NCBI GenBank assembly: GCA_937892095.1
Contig: CALAVC010000083.1
Coordinates: 1 to 5,412, forward strand
Length of the DNA: 5,412 nucleotides
DNA from: an uncultured Bacteroidales bacterium
GTDB taxonomy: Bacteria; Bacteroidota; Bacteroidia; Bacteroidales; Marinilabiliaceae
Direction of reading: 5' to 3'
This document shows, piece by piece, positions 1 through 5,412 of this stretch. The notes below the pieces were generated by a model. The model did no database searches and had not been told where the DNA came from. It was given only the letters and a program-made list of their open reading frames with translations. Numbering within the stretch: the stretch's first letter is position 1; every line of letters starts with the position of its first letter. The translations under genes and the position numbers were made by a program.

Positions 1-19
1 ACGTGTGCTCTTCCGATCT
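1..19. other. Illumina adapter remnant (assembly artefact)
   Basis: The first 19 bases, ACGTGTGCTCTTCCGATCT, equal the 3' end of the Illumina TruSeq read-2 adapter. Homology to the dehydrogenase family begins immediately after them. They are residual library sequence at a contig end, not genomic DNA. Read in frame they supply a false GTG start and the spurious residues MCSSD plus most of the next codon, so an automatic caller would report a complete gene where there is only a fragment. Confidence 0.96.
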
Positions 20-713
20 ACCGAATATAAAAGTAGCAGAGGCGGCTAAGATAATAGAAAACACACAACGCGATGTAAATATTGCACTTATGAACGAATT
101 GTCTATCATCTTTGGTAAAATGGGAATAGAAACGGCTGATGTTATCGATGCGGCAGCAACAAAGTGGAATTTTTTGCCATTTGTTCCCGGTCTTGTTGGT
201 GGACACTGCATAGGTGTTGATCCTTATTATCTTGATTATAAAGCTATTGAGCTTGGTTATCATACACAAATAATCAATCGTGGACGCTACGTAAACGATA
301 GTATGGGGCGTTATGTCGCTTGCGAAACGGTAAAAAGGCTTGCCTCCAAAGGCATTGTTGTGCAAAGTGCAAAAGTGCTTATAATAGGCATTACGTACAA
401 AGAAAATGTGAGCGACATACGCAACACTAAGTCGGTCGACATATACACCGAACTCAAGTCGTTTGGCATAAGCAGTGTTGATGTGTTCGATTCTCGTGCC
501 TCAGCTGATGATGTTTTTCTTAGCTATGGCATAGCGATGTTGCCTTGCATTACAGATATTTACGATGCTATAGTTATAACCAATGCACACACCGAAACAA
601 AGCAACAACTGACGGCAGAGTTTTTTGCTCATCATCTTAGTCGCAATGGCATAGTGTCTGATGTGCGTGGTGTGTGTCGCAATGTGCAAGGCTTCGACAT
701 GTGGCGACTATAA
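20..713 (+). CDS. UDP-N-acetylhexosamine 6-dehydrogenase (TviB/WbpA type), 5'-truncated
   Basis: This enzyme class oxidises C6 of UDP-GlcNAc or UDP-GalNAc with two NAD+ to give the uronic acid, a cytoplasmic precursor for capsule or O-antigen. About 231 native residues remain of a family usually near 420-430. The N-terminal Rossmann NAD-binding domain is lost at the contig end; the first intact native codon is CCG at 21-23. What remains starts in the central helix (IKVAEAAKIIENTQRDVNIA). It then has the substrate segment NFLPFVPGLVGGHCIGVDP with the catalytic Cys at 207-209, and the C-terminal UDP-binding domain with ITYKENVSDIRNTKS at about 390-434. The FLPFVPGLVGGHCIGVDP form favours the TviB/WbpA group over UDP-glucose dehydrogenase, but the exact sugar cannot be fixed, so no symbol is given. 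The reading frame is intact to TAA at 711-713. The gene converges on the next gene with a 4-base gap and no terminator between them. Confidence 0.93.
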
Positions 714-717
714 CCCT

Positions 718-2451
718 CTACTCCAACACCTCCAACTTCCACCCGCGGAACACTACCACAGCCGTATGCAGTTCCCACTTTCGGTCGGTGCAACGCTCGT
801 TTATGCGATGGTCGGCAAGGTAGCGTTGAAGTTGGCTTTCGGCGTCAGCTTTGAGTTTGGCTACCGTTTCGTCGGACGAGTTGAAGTTGCAATATTTTAG
901 CTCAATCATGTAGGCATGACGTTTAGAGCCCAGAGGTTCAAGGTAGAGGTCGGTAAAACCGTGATTGGCTTCGAGTTCGGTATAGACCGTGTAGTTGGTA
1001 TTCTTGCAGAAATGCGAGAGCATAAAGCCCTTAACGAAGGCTTCGCCTTGCGCATTGAAGTCGCGCTCCGAAGAAAAGTCGTGCATCACCGAAGCCAAAT
1101 AAGCAATGTAAGGCTTGCACTCACCGCCAAACGAAAGTTGGTTCCAAAGTGTGTCGAGCTTATCCAAATCAGTGCGCCAACCGATAGTTTCGGCATAGCA
1201 TTTTTCCATATATCGGCTAAATTGTATGCGCACTGCATTGTTGGGCACAACGAAAACTGGATAGCCATTCTCGTCGATGCCAAAACTTAGCAACCCCATA
1301 TAAAACAATAGGCTTTTCAATATGGAAGCCCGATTGAGTTCTGCTATTGAAAACTCAGGATTGAGCTCAAACGATGTTTTGCCCTCGTTCAGAATCTTTT
1401 GTATAATCTCCGTCTTCTCGCCAAACGACTTCTCTATTTTTACCATCTTTTCCATTTTGAAGAAGTCGGTGGAGATATTTGGGTCGAGCATTTTTTCGGG
1501 AATGCGACCGCCTCTATCAACGTAATTTTGTAAGAAATAGAGTGCCATGTCGGTATTGAAAACCCTTTCTTCATCGATGCAATCTTGTGAGAAACAATAA
1601 TTATTGAAGTAAGGTTTCATTATCGTAAAAAGCTCATCTACAGAGTGTTTGAATACGTTAGATGCATCGCGATAATACTCAAGCATTTGGCGCACTTCGC
1701 TTTCCGTAAGTCCCATTGCGCCATTGAGTTGACTTCTTAGAGATACGTTTCTGGCAATATTGAACCCGCTCGTTACGTCGCTCAACGTCAGCGGCGAGAC
1801 GCCAGTGATGAAAATGCGTTCTACGGGTGCATCGTTGGCGGTAGTCATCGCTTTCAACACGTTGAAAAAGAGGCGGAAGAAGCCATCGCCGTGCGTGAGC
1901 GTGCGATATGCGTCCTCGTTGGTGGAGAAGAGAGTGTTGGCAAAATTGTCGTACTCGTCAATCATGATGTAGATTTTGTAGGGACAATTTTCCGCCATTT
2001 CAAACAAGTTCGAGAGAGCTAAGTCGCATTTGCCGTCGGCCTTAGCCACGTATTCTTCAGTGTTTTGGGGAAGATAATCTTTGTATTTTCTTATGAATGA
2101 GAGTATTGTGTTGTAGGTTTTTATGTTAAACGACTCCTCCACTCGTCCTTCGCTACTATCAATAGTCGAGAAGTTGAACTTCATTATCATGTACTTGCCT
2201 TGCTTGGGCGTGGTCTGGCGGTAGATGTCGAGGCCGCCAAAGTTGGCTTCGTAATCACCCGCGCGCAGAATGTCGTAATATGCCTCTAACATATTTAGAT
2301 ACAGACTTTTACCAAATCTGCGCGGACGAAGAAATATGATATATTTTGCCGCATCTTCAAAATAAGGAATGAACCTCGTTTTGTCGACGTAGTACGAGTT
2401 TTCTTTGCGTATGGTAACGTAGTCGGTTTCGCCGTAGGGGATGCGTCTCAT
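718..2451 (-). CDS. AAA-ATPase-like protein with C-terminal PD-(D/E)XK nuclease-like domain
   Basis: A complete 577-residue protein of the AAA-ATPase-like (PF09820) plus PD-(D/E)XK nuclease (DUF1703, PF08011) architecture, which is found in many copies per genome in Bacteroidetes and has no established function. The start MRRIPYGETDYVTIRKENSYYVDKT is the usual opening of the family, which supports this ATG. Residues 42-50 (RPRRFGKSL) are the family's altered Walker A: K48 and S49 are kept but the GxxxxG glycines are not. YIMIDEYDNF at 161-170 is Walker B (D165, E166). RIFITGVSP at 212-220 is a sensor-like strand. The C-terminal domain shows E470, D501 in GFTDLYLEP, and E517/K519 in IELK, the expected nuclease core, so catalysis is plausible. 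No signal peptide or membrane segment is visible, so it is probably cytoplasmic. The gene stands alone, convergent with the dehydrogenase and divergent from the CFI-box gene. The family is certain; the role (DNA processing, defence or a selfish element) is open. Confidence 0.93.
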   Translation of the reverse strand: MRRIPYGETDYVTIRKENSYYVDKTRFIPYFEDAAKYIIFLRPRRFGKSLYLNMLEAYYDILRAGDYEANFGGLDIYRQTTPKQGKYMIMKFNFSTIDSSEGRVEESFNIKTYNTILSFIRKYKDYLPQNTEEYVAKADGKCDLALSNLFEMAENCPYKIYIMIDEYDNFANTLFSTNEDAYRTLTHGDGFFRLFFNVLKAMTTANDAPVERIFITGVSPLTLSDVTSGFNIARNVSLRSQLNGAMGLTESEVRQMLEYYRDASNVFKHSVDELFTIMKPYFNNYCFSQDCIDEERVFNTDMALYFLQNYVDRGGRIPEKMLDPNISTDFFKMEKMVKIEKSFGEKTEIIQKILNEGKTSFELNPEFSIAELNRASILKSLLFYMGLLSFGIDENGYPVFVVPNNAVRIQFSRYMEKCYAETIGWRTDLDKLDTLWNQLSFGGECKPYIAYLASVMHDFSSERDFNAQGEAFVKGFMLSHFCKNTNYTVYTELEANHGFTDLYLEPLGSKRHAYMIELKYCNFNSSDETVAKLKADAESQLQRYLADHRINERCTDRKWELHTAVVVFRGWKLEVLE

Positions 2452-2474
2452 TGTTCTCTGTATTATTTATTTAG

Positions 2475-2482
2475 CAAAAATA
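2475..2482 (-). promoter_or_regulatory. Bacteroidetes-type -7 box for the AAA-ATPase gene
   Basis: On the - strand TATTTTTG matches the Bacteroidetes -7 consensus TAnnTTTG exactly and ends 23 bases before the ATG at 2451. A start of transcription near 2468 would leave a short A-rich leader without a Shine-Dalgarno, which is normal for the phylum. No good -33 TTTG lies at the expected distance; the nearest candidate, TTCC at 2504-2507, is poor. AT-rich sequence can match by chance. Confidence 0.45.
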
Positions 2483-2523
2483 TAGAATATTTTGGAAAGA
2501 GAGGAATTCCATGTGGGGGGCAG

Positions 2524-2627
2524 ATTCTCTTGAGAAAGACAATCAATGCAAATTTGGTTATTCTCTTTCAATTGCGCCGGCAGCCAAAAAAATATTCTCA
2601 CTTTTTGCAGCAAATTCTCATTCTCTT
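2524..2627 (+). repeat. Cluster of five ATTCTC repeats
   Basis: ATTCTC occurs at 2524, 2560, 2594, 2614 and 2620; three copies extend to ATTCTCTT (2524, 2560, 2620) and two to ATTCTCA (2594, 2614). Start-to-start spacing is 36, 34, 20 and 6 bases. The first copy forms part of an inverted repeat, TTCTC-TT-GAGAA at 2525-2536, which looks like an operator. The cluster lies between the - strand promoter and the + strand RNA candidate, so binding sites for a regulator of either are possible. Simple pyrimidine-rich drift is the alternative. Confidence 0.35.
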
Positions 2628-2637
2628 TATAACTTTA
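2604..2637 (+). promoter_or_regulatory. Weak candidate promoter for the + strand RNA element
   Basis: TTTG at 2604-2607 could serve as a -33 box and TAACTTTA at 2630-2637 matches TAnnTTTG in all fixed positions but the last. The 22-base gap is slightly longer than usual. Transcription would begin near 2644, just at the first hairpin. The match is imperfect, and the main support is that a + strand terminator downstream needs some promoter in this region. Confidence 0.3.
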
Positions 2638-2641
2638 CGCT

Positions 2642-2940
2642 TGCCAATCACCGAAGCCCTTCGTGGGCGAGTGGGTGGCAGACATATTTATAAAAGGCGT
2701 TGAGTCAACGTCTTATCTGCGGCATCTTGAATCTCGCAAATTCGTTAATGTATTCGCACGGTAAGGCAATGTTCAATGTCCATGGTGATGTGTATTATCA
2801 GTTAGAGCGCTGAAGATGCGTTCTATCATTTTGATATATACATTCTGCGTGGGCTTCGGCATTGCTTATCCTCGGATACAAGGCAATGCGAGAGCCAAAG
2901 GTGCGGGATGAGCGATGAGTCAGATTCCCGCGCTTTTTTT
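2642..2940 (+). ncRNA. Candidate structured non-coding RNA or terminated leader
   Basis: No protein gene is convincing in this stretch, but on the + strand it folds well. Hairpin 1: TGCCA 2642-2646 with TGGCA 2676-2680, then TCAC 2648-2651 with GTGG 2671-2674 (one G-U), then GCCC 2656-2659 with GGGC 2665-2668. Hairpin 2: AAGGCGTTG 2694-2702 with CAACGTCTT 2706-2714 (one G-U) and a 3-base loop. A long-range stem pairs GCATCTT 2722-2728 with AAGATGC 2813-2819 and encloses 84 bases. Hairpin 3: GGCTT 2852-2856 with GAGCC 2892-2896, then GCATTGCTT 2859-2867 with AAGGCAATGC 2881-2889 (one G-U). A terminator follows at 2901-2940. A terminator here, with only a divergent gene upstream, implies a + strand transcript of roughly 250-300 bases that ends before the gene at 3002. 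It may be an independent small RNA or a regulatory leader. I cannot match it to a named RNA family, and the 5' end is a guess. Confidence 0.5.
2901..2940 (+). terminator. Rho-independent terminator
   Basis: GTGCGGGA at 2901-2908 pairs with TCCCGCGC at 2926-2933 (eight pairs including one G-U), with a 17-base loop, followed directly by seven T at 2934-2940. The T-run sets the direction as + strand. It lies 61 bases before the ATG at 3002. It therefore either ends the RNA candidate upstream or acts as an attenuator for the J-like/CFI-box gene, for which no promoter is seen downstream of the terminator. Confidence 0.8.
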
Positions 2941-2990
2941 GTGTAGAATGTTCAACTAACATCAAGTTCTTGGGAGTCAGCTTGGCTAAA

Positions 2991-2994
2991 AGGG
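2991..2994 (+). promoter_or_regulatory. Shine-Dalgarno-like AGGG before the 3002 start
   Basis: AGGG in the context AAAAGGGATATGAG sits 7 bases before ATG 3002-3004, a usual spacing. It supports this start, as does the placing of the conserved NPFRILGV motif ten residues in. A second ATG at 2997 is in another frame and meets no conserved protein. Confidence 0.5.
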
Positions 2995-3001
2995 ATATGA
3001 G

Positions 3002-5179
3002 ATGCCCGCACTAAAACTGATAACCCAAAATCCGTTCCGAATACTCGGCGTTTATGCCAACGCCCGACCTGCCGACATTGTGTCGAACTGCGACGACATG
3101 GAGGTTTGTTTGTCTGTCAATCAGAGCGTGTCGTTTGACTTGGATTTCAACAACCTCATGCCAACCGTAACTCGAACGCAAGAGACTGTGGCACAGGCTA
3201 AAAGCAAAATTAACCTGCCCAAAGACAAACTGAAATACGCCCTGTTTTGGTTTGTGAAAGACTCGTCGTCGGCTCATGCGATGAACTATCTGAAAAATGG
3301 CGACTTCGACAATGCCGACAATGTTTTTGAGATAGAGGATGCCTTTTCCACCCGAATAAACAAGGCGGTGGTGGCGATGATGCAAAATGACTTGGGTACA
3401 GCCATTGCCAACATTACGGAGATGATTCACGACAACGACGATTTAGGTCTGCGCGATGCCTTTGTGAAAGCCATTTGTGGCGATGCTTTTTCGATAAGCG
3501 AAGAGGAACTTGCACACCTATTTATAGATAAGTTGCTTGAAGAAATAAACGCTTCGGATTTAATGGACTTGTTTCAAGAGTTTGGCGTCTCAGAAAATGA
3601 TGACGATTATTTGAGAGAAAAAGCCATAGCCGAACCCATTTCAAACATCTACGCAGAGATAGCCAAGGCAAAGGCTGTGAAGCGTGACGATGCCAATGCC
3701 AATCTTCGGGCAGGCAAAGCATTGATGAACAATACAAAGCCAGACTTGGCGAAAGTGAAAGACTTGTTGGGTGCGACCGACATGAAATATCAAATGCTTG
3801 CAGATGACTTGGCAGAGACGATTATGCAGTGTGGCATCTACTATTACAACAATACCGACGATGACGACAGCGTTGAAAATACACTAACCATTCAAAAATA
3901 CGCTTGCAAAATTGCAGTTGGCAAAATGTGTAAAGACCGATGCAAGGAGAACTTGAGGATTCTTGAGAGAAAGAAGGAGGAACTACCACCTAAGGAAGTA
4001 AGGTATTATGACAAGAAAATCAAGGAGGCTCTGGCTACTTATATGACGCAGCCTAACAAGATTAGTTATGCTATTGACTTGATTAAAAAGGTGATGCCTT
4101 ATTTGATGTCTATCAAGGAGATGCTTGGTGGCAATGACACATACTACCTTAGAATATCAACCAAGATAGTTAACATGTCTCTACATAATGTCATAGAAGA
4201 ATTCAATGACATTATGAATGATGATGATATTCAACTTCAAATTATACTTGGAAAGGTAACAAGTGTCTTTGAGCAAGCTTGGAAGGCTACCCTTTACATG
4301 GATAAGCTGGATATGGAACCAGAATTCAGAAGTGGTAGATACAATAAAAATCGTTCTGTTTTGAGAGATCAGGTAAAACAACTAATAAACGTATATCAAA
4401 CAGTTTCGTTAGACATGCGTGGTGAAACAGAAATCTTTGAAGGTTGTAGAACTATTACAGACTTCAACAACTATTCAAAGTTGTTTCCTGACGGCAAGTA
4501 TGCATCTCAAGTAAAGGGAAAGATTGAAAAGTTGGAGTTTGATGCATGTGAAACCACACAAGACTGCCAAGCTTTCAGTGATAAGTATCCTCGATCTATA
4601 TATGACATCAATGCCAAGTGGGAAGAATGCTACTATAACCAGTGTAACAGTATATCATTATATGAAGGTTATCTGAGATATTACCCCAATGGGAAATATG
4701 TATCGCAAGCAAAGGCAAAAATTGATAAACTCTCTTATGAGTCTTGTCAAACCATTAGTGATTACAAGGCATATATGTCTAAATTCCCCGATGGAAAATA
4801 TTTCTCACAAGCTAAAAATATTGTAGATGACGAAGAGATGTGGCGTCGATGCACGTATTCAAACAATAAAGATTTGTATAAAAAGTATCTTGTGAAATTT
4901 CCCAATGGTCGTCATAAGACGGAGGCTGAACAGAAAGTCAGATCTTGCTACATCGCCACAATGTGTTATGGCAACTACGACCATCCGCAAGTGCTGGTTT
5001 TGCGAGATTTTAGAGATTCTGTCTTATTGCACCACTCTTGGGGACAAGAATTTGTTCGGTTCTACTACAGAAATTCGCCCAATTGGGTTGAACACCTAAA
5101 GGACAAGCAGCTGATAAACAAAGCTATCAGAGCAATATTAGATAAATTCATAATACTATATAAATATGTCAAGAAATAA
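3002..5179 (+). CDS. J-like domain protein with Cys-led repeats and C-terminal CFI-box domain, function unknown
   Basis: A complete 725-residue protein without signal peptide or membrane segment, probably cytoplasmic. Residues 10-85 start with NPFRILGV and end with KDKLKYALFWF. This layout is that of J-domain-like proteins, but no HPD tripeptide is present, so Hsp70 stimulation is doubtful. Residues 90-345 are helical and TPR-like (AMNYLKNGDFDNADNVFE at 93-110, then AVVAMMQNDLGTAIANI). Residues 360-480 form another helical block (IKEMLGGNDTYYLRIS, HNVIEEFND). Five repeats of 32-35 residues start at C482, C516, C548, C582 and C617, most with a [FY]P[DN]GKY core. The end, 649-696, is a CFI-box: CYIATMCYG, P662, LRDFRDSVLL at 667-676, FVRFYYRNSP at 684-693. 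That domain is a recognised C-terminal family of unknown role. Hand counts of sample lines give about 47-57% GC in the first ~280 codons and about 33-38% in the repeat region, a sign of mosaic origin. The gene overlaps the next by 14 bases. The domain calls are from memory of the families; no biochemical function can be assigned. Confidence 0.9.
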   Translation: MPALKLITQNPFRILGVYANARPADIVSNCDDMEVCLSVNQSVSFDLDFNNLMPTVTRTQETVAQAKSKINLPKDKLKYALFWFVKDSSSAHAMNYLKNGDFDNADNVFEIEDAFSTRINKAVVAMMQNDLGTAIANITEMIHDNDDLGLRDAFVKAICGDAFSISEEELAHLFIDKLLEEINASDLMDLFQEFGVSENDDDYLREKAIAEPISNIYAEIAKAKAVKRDDANANLRAGKALMNNTKPDLAKVKDLLGATDMKYQMLADDLAETIMQCGIYYYNNTDDDDSVENTLTIQKYACKIAVGKMCKDRCKENLRILERKKEELPPKEVRYYDKKIKEALATYMTQPNKISYAIDLIKKVMPYLMSIKEMLGGNDTYYLRISTKIVNMSLHNVIEEFNDIMNDDDIQLQIILGKVTSVFEQAWKATLYMDKLDMEPEFRSGRYNKNRSVLRDQVKQLINVYQTVSLDMRGETEIFEGCRTITDFNNYSKLFPDGKYASQVKGKIEKLEFDACETTQDCQAFSDKYPRSIYDINAKWEECYYNQCNSISLYEGYLRYYPNGKYVSQAKAKIDKLSYESCQTISDYKAYMSKFPDGKYFSQAKNIVDDEEMWRRCTYSNNKDLYKKYLVKFPNGRHKTEAEQKVRSCYIATMCYGNYDHPQVLVLRDFRDSVLLHHSWGQEFVRFYYRNSPNWVEHLKDKQLINKAIRAILDKFIILYKYVKK
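4445..4945 (+). repeat. Five tandem Cys-led protein repeats inside the CFI-box gene
   Basis: The units start at bases 4445, 4547, 4643, 4745 and 4850 (C482, C516, C548, C582, C617), with lengths of 34, 32, 34, 35 and 32 residues. The shared pattern is C-x-(S/T)-I-x-x-Y/F, then [FY]P[DN]GKY, then SQAKxKI. Units 1, 3 and 4 are closest; unit 2 has lost the GKY core and unit 5 reads FPNGRHKTEAEQKV. The pattern resembles helical-hairpin (TPR or BamD-like) repeats. The units are similar in protein but visibly diverged in DNA, so they are not a recent expansion. Confidence 0.8.
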
Positions 5180-5412
5180 ACTTTTGGTTTGCCTAATGTT
5201 CCTGTCAACTTGGGCAACGGCGCAAACTCCTGACAGCCTGTTTCAAGTTCAGCAACAACAAATCAATGTGCTTGATGAGAATGTTCTAAAGATGGAACAA
5301 TGTTTTGACAGTATGTTTTTTGCTCAGAAAAACCAAATCGTTGCACTTGAGCAAAAGTTGCAAAGCATCGAGCAAAACAATGCTTCGTTCAATGTCCAAC
5401 TGACAGATTTGA
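5166..5412 (+). CDS. Exported coiled-coil protein, 3'-truncated by window end
   Basis: An open frame of 82 codons runs from ATG 5166 off the right edge. The N-terminus MSRNKLLVCLMFLSTWATAQ is a typical signal peptide: basic residues R3 and K5, a hydrophobic core at 6-16, and an A17-T18-A19 cleavage site before Q20. C9 lies inside the core and does not form a lipobox, so a soluble periplasmic protein or one anchored further along is more likely than a lipoprotein. From about residue 24 the sequence is rich in Gln, Glu, Lys and Leu with heptad-like spacing (INVLDENVLKMEQCF, IVALEQKLQSIEQ), suggesting a coiled coil. The start overlaps the end of the CFI-box gene by 14 bases in another frame, with no Shine-Dalgarno, so translational coupling is likely. 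The family is not recognised. Confidence 0.8.
   Translation, partial: MSRNKLLVCLMFLSTWATAQTPDSLFQVQQQQINVLDENVLKMEQCFDSMFFAQKNQIVALEQKLQSIEQNNASFNVQLTDL

Noticed and set aside
3..20. GTG at base 3 as the start of the dehydrogenase
   Set aside because: It lies in adapter sequence; the real start is beyond the contig end.
916..1290. 124-codon + strand open frame
   Set aside because: Lies wholly antisense to the nuclease-like end of the AAA-ATPase gene, whose conserved motifs show the true strand.
2511..2693. 60-codon + strand open frame in the intergenic region
   Set aside because: It has low complexity, no ribosome site and no recognisable motif, and it overlaps the ATTCTC cluster and hairpin 1. 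Chance open frame.
2748..2813. Short 21-codon frame (MYSHGKAMFNVHGDVYYQLER) inside the RNA candidate
   Set aside because: Possible leader peptide, but it has no Shine-Dalgarno and the segment is better explained as structured RNA. Kept only as a note.
2452..3001. CRISPR array, tRNA or insertion sequence in the intergenic region
   Set aside because: No regular repeat-spacer pattern, no tRNA cloverleaf and no transposase or terminal inverted repeats were found.
3002..3256. Functional DnaJ co-chaperone
   Set aside because: The HPD tripeptide needed to stimulate Hsp70 is absent; only the outline of a J domain is seen.
3011..3430. 139-codon - strand open frame
   Set aside because: Antisense to the conserved J-like region of the 3002 gene; no family features.

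Overview
The window looks like the end of a draft Illumina contig from a Bacteroidales bacterium, probably Prevotella-like. This rests on family recognition: the AAA-ATPase/PD-(D/E)XK nuclease family is heavily expanded in Bacteroidetes, the J-like/CFI-box protein resembles Bacteroidetes proteins, ribosome binding sites are weak, and there is one good match to the Bacteroidetes -7 promoter box (TAnnTTTG). The genus is inference. Bases 1-19 are not genomic: they match the 3' end of the Illumina TruSeq read-2 adapter.

Layout. (1) 20-713, + strand: C-terminal half of a UDP-N-acetylhexosamine 6-dehydrogenase (TviB/WbpA type), a capsule or O-antigen precursor enzyme, cut by the contig end. (2) 718-2451, - strand: a complete AAA-ATPase-like protein with a C-terminal PD-(D/E)XK nuclease-like domain, convergent with the dehydrogenase and only 4 bases from it. 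(3) 2452-3001: a 550-base intergenic region with no convincing protein gene. It holds the promoter of the - strand gene, a cluster of ATTCTC repeats, and on the + strand a run of hairpins ending in a good rho-independent terminator at 2901-2940. No + strand gene lies upstream of that terminator in this region, so it suggests a small RNA or a terminated leader for the next gene. (4) 3002-5179, + strand: a 725-residue protein with an N-terminal J-like 'NPFRILGV' domain, a long helical middle, five Cys-led repeats of 32-35 residues and a C-terminal CFI-box domain. (5) 5166 to the window end, + strand: a partial gene overlapping the previous one by 14 bases, encoding a signal peptide followed by a probable coiled coil.

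How they work together. The dehydrogenase belongs to a surface polysaccharide locus lying off the left end. The last two genes form a translationally coupled pair, one cytoplasmic and one exported, of unknown function; their only visible upstream control element is the terminated RNA region. The AAA-ATPase gene is divergent from this pair, and no functional link can be shown. The most novel parts are the candidate RNA and the J-like/Cys-repeat/CFI-box protein with its exported partner.
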